DNA of 64,000 nt from NCBI GenBank assembly GCA_033977485.1, contig CM066988.1:142483359-142547358 (forward strand), given 5' to 3'. Positions within the stretch are counted from its first letter, which is position 1; each line of letters opens with the position of its first letter. Below are positions 10,960 to 22,603 of the stretch, piece by piece. A model generated the notes under the pieces. The model saw only the letters and a program-made list of their open reading frames with translations. It did no database searches and was not told the DNA's origin. The position numbers and the translations under genes are program-made. The stretch is from Hydrangea macrophylla (lineage: Eukaryota > Streptophyta > Magnoliopsida > Cornales > Hydrangeaceae).

Positions 10960-12417
10960 TTGTAGGTAATGTGTATTAATCCGCCTCGTGGTAGTTGCAT
11001 ACGTCACCAAAAAGGAAATGTATCTCCAACGTCATCATTACTTATATGTCCATATAGACTACTTACCTACTCACTTAAATCTCTAAGAGGGCCCCGCAAC
11101 TCTACTACCTATAACATCTCCACGGGCCAAGCCCATGATGATGGGAGGTCGTCCCTAGGAAGATGCAACTCCAATACTTGGGATGCCCTTCCTAGGAAGG
11201 CTACAACCCCAATACTTGGGGACCCCAAAGGGCCAAGCCCAAGATGATGGAATGCCCTCTGTAGGAAGTGTGCATCTCCAAGACTTACGACGCCTCAAAG
11301 GGCTAAGCCATGATGGGAGGCTCTCTCCATGATCTTCAAGAAGGTCCACTGCTAAGTGCAATTCCAATACTTAGGGCCCTCCACCTCAAAATGCTAAGCC
11401 TATGATGGGAGCCCCAGCCCTAGGGGCTATGGCACTTTAGAGGGTCATACTCGTGGCAATCACAAGAGCCCATAATCAATACACAAACACACATATTCAC
11501 ACTTGGGTCAACTACCCTTAGTCAGGAGCAGTACTAAAGGGTGGCCTGGCCCATTGGGATCTCGAGAGCTTATGGCTAGGTGGCTAGAGCCAAGGTCATC
11601 TCCCTAGCTTATGCCTCCCAGGCAAAGCTAGGGTTGGTTCCAAAGAGAGAAAGAGACACGTGACCTTCACGTGCCCTGCAATCAATCCTCACAGACCAAT
11701 TAGGGAGTCCCATGACTGTAAGATCAACTAGGCCATTAACTTTCCCATGCCTTATCACTTCAACCTTGTAGCACATTCTGCAGACCAATAGCATGATCTT
11801 GATATACTCCCTCGTTTAAGCCTCTGCAACCAATACAAACCACCCTTTCGTTGACACACCTGCAGCACCTGCTGCCTCACCTACCACTCATCAATGTTAT
11901 CTTTGCTTTTCTACATGACCCGTCATTGCTTGACCATCTCCTGGTCAAATCCCATTTGATACCCCAACCACCACATTTAAGTCACCTACCTTAAACAGAG
12001 GGACTTATCCCATAGCTCCAACACATCACATTGGCAGCTCCTCTAGCAAGACCATAATCCCTCACAACTCTTCTATAAATACCAACCTCATTCAATACAT
12101 TCAACAACCTGAATCAACCTGAGTAAACCCCAACCAACCCAGGCTTGAGCAATTAATCAAGTTCTCACACCCTCTTTACCATAATCCAAGTAGCTCCTTG
12201 TAGACTTTTGAGTCATTACTTCCATCCCTACCACTCCTCCTCCACCTTTACTCATACCTAACATACCACTCCTTCTCCACCTTCACTCCTTCCATACCTT
12301 AGCACCACTCCTCCTCTACCTTTACTTATCACACACCTTTCACCCCTATAACTTCGTTGACTTGTTACCCAAACAGCTATTGCACACGATTAACCACCTC
12401 ACTTAGGACACCTACTG

Positions 12418-12463
<46 letters not shown>

Positions 12464-12620
12464 GGAACTATCTTGGCTCTTACTCGAGCCATGTCCTCTC
12501 TGGGACCCATTTGACTGTACTATTACTTTTCTATTATTTTACTATATCTTACACTCACTAGCCAGCCTACATGTTATACCTCTCTTCACACCTCATCCAC
12601 ACTCAAAAGAACTCACACAA
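10960..12620. repeat. unassigned GC-richer repetitive segment, LTR-like features
   Basis: Clearly richer in G+C than its surroundings. Between about 11110 and 11420 a motif of the type CAATACTTGGG and GCCAAGCCCATGATGATGG recurs every 60-110 bp. A TATA box TATAAATA lies at 12074-12081, followed by a CA- and C-rich leader-like stretch and a (CT)n run at 12420-12458. It could be an LTR or a non-autonomous element, but no termini, primer site or coding domain was found. No host gene seen. Confidence 0.4.
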
Positions 12621-12624
12621 AGAT

Positions 12625-13400
12625 CAAATGCTTAGTGAATTTCACATATGTTATGTCAAATTTCACTTAACAGACCAGTAAACCAAAAATGTTGACTGAA
12701 ATTTCACCAATTCCTCAGGTTTACAAAATGTTTAAGTGAAATTTGACTTAACATATGAGCAAACAAAAATGTTAAGTGAGAGTTCATTCAACATAAGAGC
12801 AAAACCAAAATGTTAATTAAAATTTTAGCCAAATAACTCATGAGGTTAGCACCCAAACGTATGAAAGTCTGACTACGTTAAAATATCAAATTTTACAAAA
12901 CATATCAGTAAACCAAAGTGTTGACTAAAATTTCATCAACTCACTAAGGTTTACAAAAATGTTTAAGATAAATTTGACTTAACATATGACCAAACAAAAA
13001 TGTTAAGTGAGAGTTCATGTAATAGAAGAGCAAAACCAAAATGTTAAGTGAAATTTAGCCAACTAACTCGTGAGGCTAACACCAATATGAAAGTGTGACT
13101 ATATTAAAAGATCAAATTTCACTTTACATATCAGTAAACCAAAGTGTTGACTGAAATTCCACCAACTCATTTAGGATTACAAAAATGTTTATGTGAAATA
13201 TGACTTCACATATGAGCATACAAAAATATTAAGTGAGAGTTCATTTAACATAAGAGCAAAACCAAAATGTTTCGTGAAAATTAGCCAACTAACTCATGAG
13301 CCTAACACTAGTGTGAATGTGCTACTACGTTAAAAGATCAACTATTAAGTGAATTTCACTAATGTTATGTAAAATTTCACTCAATATATAAACAACTCAA
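12625..13400 (+). repeat. tandem repeat, about 228-bp unit, just over three copies
   Basis: The anchor CAGTAAACCAAA starts at 12676, 12906 and 13132 (spacing 230 and 226). Each unit carries GTTGACTGAAATTTCACCAA, TTTAAGTGAAATTTGACTTA, TTAAGTGAGAGTTCAT and AGCCAACTAACTCATGAG-like words. Copies differ by scattered substitutions, so the array is not recent. Confidence 0.8.
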
Positions 13401-13512
13401 AAAATAAAGTGAAAAAATTTCAACTCATACTTTTCAACAACTAGACAATGCTCAACATTCATTGAAACAATTAAAATGTACACCAATAAACAATTACAAT
13501 ATTGGAAGGCTA

Positions 13513-13615
13513 GTGCTAATGCCAAAGTACAAAGTGTCACTAAAAGCTTTAGTGACACATATCAAAGTGTCACTAAAGCTTTTAGTGACACTTTGTGCTT
13601 TGGCATTAGCATCAC
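13513..13615. repeat. near-perfect hairpin, arms about 46 bp
   Basis: Arms start at GTGCTAATGCCAAAG and end at CTTTGGCATTAGCATCAC, with an 8-nt loop (ATATCAAA). The match is almost complete, and each arm holds the palindrome GTGTCACTAAA..TTTAGTGACAC, so alternative folds exist. It could be a tiny MITE or a source of small RNAs. Confidence 0.75.
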
Positions 13616-15492
13616 CCTATTGAAAAAGGAAACATAACTATAAACTATACAAAATCCATGGTCTCTTTGCATGTTTTTTTGGTATGGTTTTTTGTCCTTC
13701 TACACAGTATCTTAGAACCTTCTCTCCCCTACATGAATCGTCTCCAAAATCTTTGGTAATCGCAGTTTTAGAGTGGTATATGCACAAGATCACGAGTTCA
13801 CTGCCCATTACGCCTGCAAAATCAATGAAATTTTCGCTCAAAACAATATCAAGAGTCAACTAACAAAAACTTAGTGTCATTAAAATCAATGACATTCACA
13901 TAAAATTGTTTTTTTTTTTTTTTTTTTCAAAGTGAAATTTTGCTAACAAAACATATTAAGTGAAATTTCACAGCAATACAGCTCATAAACAAATAAACTT
14001 TGTATACAACTTGTCAGCAAAGATCTACTGATATGCAATTTCAACAAAAATCAAAATCCAAGAGTTCAACATTCAAACACGAAAAATGAGAAATCAAACA
14101 CAACATCCGCTACTTATAATAACTTTGAACAATAAATTTAAAACAAAATCAACATAAAACTGTGACTACATTACTAATAAAATCAGATCAAACAATAAAA
14201 AAACCATAATCAGTTATCTGATCTGTTCATCATTGAATCACTAAAAATTAGATTTAACACACACACACACACACACATACACACACACACATAACCGAAA
14301 CTTTGTTTTTGAATAAACCGTTCAAGAAAACTAGTTAAAATTGTAAAATGAACTATAAAAATTGATAATCAAACATAATCATACAATCAAACCTACTAGA
14401 GTTCATATCCAATGCCTTCGAGTTGAAATTTTTGGAACAATTTGTCATCGTATCAAATTTTCTGACAAGTCAAACACACCAAAACATAGAATCAAACACT
14501 AAGATTGCAATCAAATCTTTGAATACGGAGAAAATCGAACGCAATAGGCCACTCCAAACTGATCCAATGCCTTCGAGTTGATGATTCACAACAATTTGAC
14601 TTCAAAAGAAAATTTCTCACCAGCCAAACACTCCAAATTTGAGAATCCAAACTGAGATTTGAATGAGATCTTCGACCAAGGAGATAAATGCGAGTGTCCT
14701 TTTGAATTGAGCTTCAAATCACAACTTCCAATCACACTTCAATCAAGAACAAATCAGCAAAACTAGGGTTCTTCAAATGTGAGTTCTCATTTTGAAACTG
14801 CAAAGGGCAGTTTTGGAAAAAAAAAATTGAACGTTTGAGTCCATGATGTCTAGCATAAAAGAGTTCTCTCTTGAGGGATTTTTTAACAAACTAAGAAATC
14901 TTTTGGATTTTAAAACTTTTGAGAGTTACTTATAGGGATTTTCTAATAATTTTCTATTTAAAAATATCTCAAGAGCCCATTCTCTGTCAAATGAACACAA
15001 AACTGGTGTTCATAATTAATTACAAATAAAAGTGAGACTGAGACTGGATCTACTCCTATTTGAGACATTTCTAAAAATGTCGTGAAATGTTCTAGTTATA
15101 TGATTTGTCTTTTTTTTTTTTTTTGAATAAAAATAAAAGAAATTAAGAGGGTTCTTTGAGTGGTGTTCGAATTACTTATGTGATTTATAAATTTTAAAAA
15201 ATTCAGATTTAACCAATTAATGATAAAAAACTATTAGTTAATTTTTTTTAGTTATATGTGTAGCTATTTTTTTAGCTGCGTAGGTGACCATGATTTGATC
15301 TAATTAAATATTATACCCCAAGATTACTTTTTAATCAAATTAATGTACATGATTTTCAAAAGATGCAAGGGTTAGTCTTGTTGGTAAAATAAATACTCTA
15401 TGTCACGCTCATACAGTCATATCGGGGTTTGAACATTAACCCTGACTTTATGTCATAGCATGATGAGACCAATGCACTAGATAAAAAAGAAA
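13616..15492. other. no gene seen
   Basis: AT-rich with scattered GTGAAATTTCAC palindromes (13933-13975) and a (CA)n run at 14254-14293. Segments near 14400-14470 and 14555-14640 share CAATGCCTTCGAGTTGA and CAATTTG words, so this part is itself repetitive. No ORF or splice pattern supported. Confidence 0.5.
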
Positions 15493-15658
15493 GAGTAATG
15501 TTATGCTTTCTAAATTCAAATTTCAAAAACTCATCCCAAATAATGTGATAGTGGAACCACTTGGATCACTTCAACATCCTCCAATCAAAATCCAGTGTGC
15601 CCACTACCACATCATTTTTGATGAATTTTTTGGATTTGGATTTGGAGTAGCATTACTC
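15493..15658. mobile_element. MITE, GAGTAATGCTATG family
   Basis: Termini GAGTAATGTTATGC and TAGCATTACTC are inverted. The interior shares ACTTCAACATCCTCCAATCA and AAATCCAGTG-like words with 25817-25994 and 52483-52640. A-rich flanks on both sides fit a degenerate duplication. Confidence 0.65.
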
Positions 15659-16416
15659 AAAAATGAAAATGAAAAAAAGAGCGTCCAAACTAGGTCCAAA
15701 CTAGGGGTGTGTTTTGGCCGAAACGGATCGGTATACCTTATTTCAGAAAAAAAAAAATTTCGAAAATTTCAGAAATTAAATAGGTGTTCCGATTTTCTTT
15801 TCGGTCTTTCCAGAATTTCATTTTCCTTTCCGATTTCGGAATATTTGGAAAATTTTAGAATCAGAGTTTTTCGAAAAATTTCAGAATTTTTTCGTGATTG
15901 GAATTAGAAATTTTTATAATTTTTGGAATTTTCATAATACAAATACTATTGAAAGGATAAATCATGCTTTTATAGAGAGTTCACTATTTTCTCATTTATC
16001 TTTTTATTCGATGTGGGACAAATACGTCCACATTCTTCCAAAATTTTAAAAATATTCGAATTTTTTTAAAAACATTATCGAAAATTTTTTGAAAAACATA
16101 TTTTTGAAATATTTTCGGTGTTCTTAAAATAATTCCGATTCCAAAATTTTTTTTTTTTTTTTTTCAAAATTTTTAAAATTCGGAATAAGTCTTGGTGTCA
16201 CAATAAAAAAATTTTCGAATCGAAATCCGTCCTAATCGAAATTTCCGCTGCAAATACACCATAGTGCAAACTCTAAAAGGTCGCGCGTAGCCACGAAGCG
16301 CGTGGGATATACTAGTCCGCACAAAATGGGTGAGGCCCTGACTGTCCACACATGCACCAGGTACGGCTCTGGACCTTGTTTTGCAAAAGGCATACATACG
16401 CCCACAGTCCATAAAT
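15659..16416. other. AT-rich low-complexity stretch, no gene seen
   Basis: Between 15715 and 16230 short words such as TTTCGAAAATTTC, AATTTTTTCG and AAATTTTTAAAA recur, giving a simple-sequence character. Open frames here come from composition, not coding. Confidence 0.5.
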
Positions 16417-17158
16417 TCTCTCTGTCTCTCTCTATCTCTCTCTCAGCGCGATCCATTCAGTGTACCCTCTTCCCTCCGATCAACAACCGGTGGCCTTACG
16501 ACGCAGCGGCCGTCCTGAAAGCACACCTCGCTGCATTCCGAGGAAAACCACTCTCTGCCACTCGGCAAACACTGTTCTTTTTCTTCAATTTTCCCAATTC
16601 AGTAGTCTACAACTACAAGACTACAAATTCCCAAGTACTCGCTCGTCACCTTCCACTCGTTTTTACTAAAATCAACACACACACACACACACACACACAC
16701 AAGTTTCATCACAAGTTCACAACATGAGTACATTTCCCTCAATTATTATGTTTTTCGGAACCCCAGATCAAAAACGCAAGTTGAAATGTGTTTGTACTAG
16801 TTTCGGCAATTACCTTTGATTCATCTCGAATATAGATATGGGTTCTTGTCAGTTTTCATTTTTCTAATTTTTATCAATAGTAATTGAGTACTGTTATTTA
16901 CTTATAGTAGTGATGAGAAACAGATAAGGTTTGAGTGAAATCTGATGAGTCCTCTTACTTTTTCCTCAGATTTGGATTTGATTCTCTTGAACTTACATTT
17001 TAGAGAATAATCTAGACATGGGAGGGTTTAATTATCGGATTGCTGTTGTTTTTTGTGGAAGTTTAGTATAGTGGCCGCGGTTAAAATTTGAATTCGAGCC
17101 TGATGAAGCTTTCCGCAATTCTGGTATCTGGGTTTATCTTAGTTTGCTGGTTACAGTA
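16417..17158 (+). promoter_or_regulatory. probable 5' leader region of the PP2C/CNB/kinase gene
   Basis: A CT-rich tract (16417-16443) is followed by a GC-richer segment and a (CA)n run (16675-16702). A TTTTTCCTCAG acceptor-like site at about 16957-16968 suggests that a leader intron may precede the start codon at 17159. The transcription start and leader splicing are inferred only. Confidence 0.35.
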
Positions 17159-20100
17159 ATGGGTTGTGTTTATTCAAGGTCCTGTATTGGCGATGTGTGC
17201 ACGCCAAAAGATGTCAAGGTTAAAGAAAGTGAGAATGTAAGAGCGGCCGAGATTGCTGTTTTTTCACCTGATTCTTCACATGATCAAGAAGGGGAAAATG
17301 GAGATCAATTGAATCGATTGAGAGATCCTGAAGTAGGTATAACTAGGCTTTCTAGGGTTTCATCGCAATTTCTTCCTCCTGATGGGTCACGAGCCATTAA
17401 TATTCCAACCGGTAATTATGAATTGCGATACTCATACTTGTCTCAGAGGGGGTACTACCCTGATGCTCTTGATAAAGCTAACCAAGATAGTTTCTGCGTT
17501 CATACTCCGTTTGGGACGAATCTCGATGACCATTTCTTCGGGGTTTTTGACGGGCATGGAGAATTTGGGGCTCAATCCTCACAGTTTGTGAAGCGGAAGC
17601 TATGTGAGAATTTGCTTCGAAATAGTCGATTTCATATGGATGCTGTTGAGGCATGTCATGCTGCGTTCTTGACGACAAATTCGCAGTTGCATTCTGATAA
17701 TTTGGATGATAGCATGAGCGGGACCACTGCGATTACAGTATTGGTTCGGGGAAGAACACTCTATGCCGCTAATTCGGGTGATTCTAGAGCTGTTGTAGCT
17801 GAGAGAAGAGGGAATGATCTTGTGGCGGTTGACCTATCTATAGATCAAACTCCGTTCCGGGCCGATGAACGTGAAAGGGTTAAGCTTTGTGGAGCTAGAG
17901 TTCTCACGTTGGACCAGATTGAAGGCCTAAAGAACCCAGATGTACAGTGTTGGGGCACCGAAGAAGGTGATGATGGCGATCCTCCTAGACTGTGGGTACA
18001 AAATGGGATGTATCCTGGTACGGCTTTTACAAGAAGTATAGGTGATTCAATTGCTGAGACAATTGGGGTTGTAGCAAACCCTGAAATTGTTGTTTTGGAG
18101 CTCATGCCAAATCATCCTTTCTTTGTGGTTGCCAGTGATGGAGTTTTTGAGTTCCTTTCCAGCCAAACTGTGGTTGACATGGTGTGGTATCCTTTTAGTA
18201 TCTTGTTTTTAATCTGCTTTACTGTTGCAAATTTGTTTATGTTGCAATTACATGGTACTATTTATTGTGCGCAGATAGTGTGATTTAAATATATCAAATT
18301 GAACCCTACAACCTCAACTATGAAATGTGAATGATCAAGTTTTCTGTGACCATGACTCCTGACTTGGGATTTGGGAGCACCAGGAATGTTCTGTGATATA
18401 AATTCAGAGAATTTGGATAAATTCAATCATGAATTTGATTGAGAAAACAATCAATATTTTAGATAGAAAAGAGCTGTATTTCATCGTTATAATTTATGAA
18501 TATGAGAAACTCTAGGTAACAAATGCTATGCATTATTCTTTGGTTATCTTATTAGATTTGAGTATTCTACTAATCCTTATCCCTCCTATATTTTGGTATG
18601 TTATGGTACATTGCGTTACTTTCAGTTTTTGTGGGTGGGGTGGTGAAAATTTGCTTGAATGGCACAAGAATCTCTAACGATTGTGGTTCAAAGGATCAGC
18701 CGCCTTATTTGTTCGAGTCGTGTAGGTCATCCAGACGAAACCACAGCCTGTTACAAAAACAAGAGAATGTCTACTCACCATGCAAAGTGAGATTCTCGTG
18801 TATCTTGGCTAAGAGGATTTTTCTCGTGCAATTTTGGATTGACTATTGAAAATGTATAGCTTAATATCCTATAATCCCTTAATAGACTTATAATAATTTA
18901 TATATTGAAAGGTATCCCATCTCAATTATCCACAGATTTATCTTTTTCTATAGCGTCAAGGGGGTTGATTAAAGTAGAGAGAAGATTTATCTTTTTCTAT
19001 AGCGTGAAGGGGGTTGATTATAGTAGAGAGAGAGAGAGAGAGAGAGAGAGGAGGGGGGGGGGGGGGGGGGGGGGGTATTACAAACTTGGATGAATTTGTA
19101 CAAAGGGGAGCTAGGAGCCAAAATAATTAAATACTTTGGCTCAAAGCTGAAGGGTTGGATGCATGTCTCTATTAGATGCACTGTTGTTTCAAATGAGGCA
19201 GGGGACAACCTTGTATATAGTAGTCGGTGTACGTGACCAACCCAAGAACGCTCGTGACAAGGCACATGGCCGGTTTAAGGAGTCACGATCACAGCGACCA
19301 CATGTTATAGAAGACACAAGATGATTCTCTCCTTTTCTAGGACCAACAAGGTACACTACGAGACAACTTTGACGAACTTGGCGATCTCTCAATCTTTAGT
19401 CACCAAGCCACTTAACATTGAGCTATGGATCGCGGTGGACGGGTACCACCCTGATCAATCTTTAATAGGGGAAGTACAACGTAGGTCAATTGCATAGAGG
19501 TAAACCTCAAACATATCCTTGAGGTAGACTTAGTCCAACTCATGATGAGGAGGCCTACATATGTTGCGGCTAATACATTAGTAGGGGATAATGAGAGGCT
19601 CCAAAATGAAGATAGTGATGGGGTATATCCATACTGTGTGGATCTTTGATCGCGTCCAATAAGAGAGGCACATAGTGGTGGCTCATTGGGATCGAAAGTG
19701 TCATGTGCCCATCTCTTTCGCACTGTACCAAAAGACCAAGGAATATCCAACTTTCTTGCTACACATGTAGTTGGGTTGTAAAGCCATATGATGTTTGGTT
19801 CTTTGTTTTCTATTGCAGACCCACATGGGAAATACTTTTTTTTTCGCAGCAAAGTGGCTACATAGCCTACATTCACGGCTCCTTTCTGTAGTGGGACCTA
19901 CATTATGATGTGATAAATTGAACCCAATATAGAAATATTTTTTATATATATCCTCTAAGGTTGTGGATTTTGCAACAGCCACAAAGTTCACAATTCCTTG
20001 GCAAAAATTATTTCTAGATTCTTTCTAATTGACTTTTAGTATGTAATTTTGTATACTTGTGTCACGCCCCGGACTAGCCAAAAATGGGGAAAATTTAAAA

Positions 20101-22552
20101 TTTCTTTTCTGGACCCGTAGGGAATGACGAGTTACATAAAACTGACCTGTCCATGCAACATTCTAACATAGATATATATCAGAGTAAGGAATTACGAAAG
20201 CGTCTAATGGTATTCATGGGGGAACTTAAAGTGTTTGTTACTTAGGCTATTACAGAAGTTCCAAATGAAAACCACAAAAGATAAGTTTGGGCGATCGACG
20301 CTACTTAAATTATTACTTAACAAAAGATAGCTGTTTAAAACATAAAGGAAGTCTTAATTCGAAAGTAGGCCAGAGTCCTCCTTCTAGCTGGTAAACCCGT
20401 AACCTTCGTTATCACACTCTTCCTGATAGTCTGCCTCGGGGTCACCTTCCTGATAGTTTCCATCTTGAGGATAGTTATTTTCATCTTTAGGGTTAACTTG
20501 ATAGTCCTCCTCATAATAACCTAGACGTAAAATGTCCAGGGCAGGGAAGGAGCCGTTAGCTTTTGAAGCTAAGTGAAATCGTCTTAACCGATCACTCCTA
20601 ATACATTTAAGGATATACAGGTACAAGAATATCTTGAAACAACAGTAATGAGCATATGACATGGTAGTATGACGACACAATGCAGTATCGATATATTCGA
20701 CTTTTACTCAACCATGGACACCACAATTGACTCATGTGACTTGTTACATGACCAGTGTAACGCCGTTAGCTTAGAGGAGAATGATTACGTTGCTATCGTC
20801 GCCTAGCAGGGCCCGATAGCAGTTTTGGTTTTAAAAAAAAAATGTAATCATTGGACTCTTAGGTCCTCGTGACCTTGCCTGGAGAATAGAATAGTTACAG
20901 CGCTATCGTCGCTTAGCATGACCCTATAGCATTCAAAAAGTAACTATTGTATTCTGATGGATACTTTGCTATCGTCGCCTAGCATGGCCTTATAGTGTAT
21001 CAATCATCAACTCATACATAACTTTAATAATTTCAATGGAAACTCTGTCTATCGTCGCCTAGCAGGGCCCTATAGCAGTTTCATCGTTGTTCCCATTTAC
21101 TTGACTGTACCACTCGGACCACTGCGGTCCACTCAATGTGTACAACAATATGACTGGGTTAGTCCCCATGACTAACCATGCAGACGTCAACATTGACATC
21201 ATGACTCGACTATGTTCATATGAATGTTCATGTGATTGTATAAACATGAAAATGTGATAAGCAGGAATATCAACGAATATTACTAAGCATTAAGTATAGC
21301 TAACTAATATGCGTTTATTATACACGAAACAATCTCAACATTTACATAATTCGCACTTATCAGTATCGTCCACACAGGACGCACTGGGTATACATATATG
21401 TACAAAGAATAATTCTATAATATAACAAGTGAGTTAGGACAACTCACCTCGAAACAGATGCGTAGAAACGAATGTAGCGGTGGTTCCTACAAAGTATATA
21501 AATCCATAGAACGTTGATTAATAAGCGTACTAAAATCAAGGCATAATGGTAATTGTGCCGGGTAGGTTCCTAAACCTCAACATGATGATCTAGGCATCAT
21601 TCTGAGTCTAACGCCATCGACTAGACTCAAATCGGAGTCTGTCGCATAAAAGACTGGGCTTTCTATACCAGTTCGAGCCCTAAAGATAAGCTGTATTTTT
21701 TACCGCGTCGAAAGGTCACCAAACTTTAAGGGGATGTTCTAGACATTATTCTAAGATTCTGGGAACTGACTGTGTATATTTCTGAGTTACGGTTTATTTA
21801 TTATGAATTTCTGAAGTTTAATAGTCTAATAATAGACTTAAGAACACCCTAATAATAAAGTATATTTTAGGAAGATATTTGACCCTCGTAGATATTTTTA
21901 TTGAATACAGGCCTTAAAATAGGCTAGTGGTATTTTTCTCATAATTTTTTGGAGTTTGTTTGGTATTTAAATAATTTAAATACAACCAAACGGGTCCTTT
22001 ATAATTAATTAAAGGAATATTAAAATATTGTAGTGCGGGTTTTATAAATAAATTTCATAAAATAGAGGCATTAGGTCTTAGAAAAATTTAATATAATTTT
22101 CCTATATTTAAATCGTCATTAGTTATTTATTTACCTAATTATTTTACTTTAGAATTAAGTACTTATTACTTATTTAAGTATAAATAAACAACAATTGGAA
22201 CATTAAATAATTTATCTCTTACAATATTAGGGTATAAAACACCCTACACTATATTTTCAAAATACATGAGTAAAATAATACCTCATAATTTTTACCATAC
22301 AATTTTGGCATTTAAAATTAATTTAAAATAATTTAACTTATTTAAAACCACTTATATTGTATTAATAACCCTTGATCATTTATTAAAATAATGGATAATC
22401 AATATTATATACATAAATGAAATAATTTCATAATATTATAAACACTAGATTATAATATTCCAGATTTTTATAATGAATTAAAACTAATTTTACATAATTT
22501 AAAAACCAATTAATAACAATTATCATTTATGAATTAAACAAATTATAACAAC

Positions 22553-22603
<51 letters not shown>

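Noticed and set aside
11155..11367. Short frames over the GC-richer repeat
   Set aside because: Internal CAATACTTGGG repeats explain them; no domain.
15503..15907. 134-residue plus-strand frame
   Set aside because: It runs from a MITE into low-complexity TTTCGAAAATTTC sequence; Phe-rich by composition.
17144..17158. Upstream in-frame start five codons before MGCVYS
   Set aside because: It would abolish the myristoylation motif, and it begins at a non-ATG-type codon in the track; ATG 17159 is the better start.
18182..18283. Reading frame continuing past exon 1 of the phosphatase gene
   Set aside because: It is intron sequence; the PP2C domain resumes exactly at 24806 in phase 0.
19412..19991. 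Minus-strand open frames of 154 and 96 residues in intron 1
   Set aside because: No recognisable domain, in overlapping frames, inside an intron; may be a decayed repeat but cannot be supported as a gene.
20384..20680. Acidic Tyr/Glu/Asp-rich minus-strand frame in the LTR-like element
   Set aside because: Composition looks protein-like (YYEEDYQ, EADYQEE), but the related LTR at 35872 has stops at the corresponding place, so coding is not supported.
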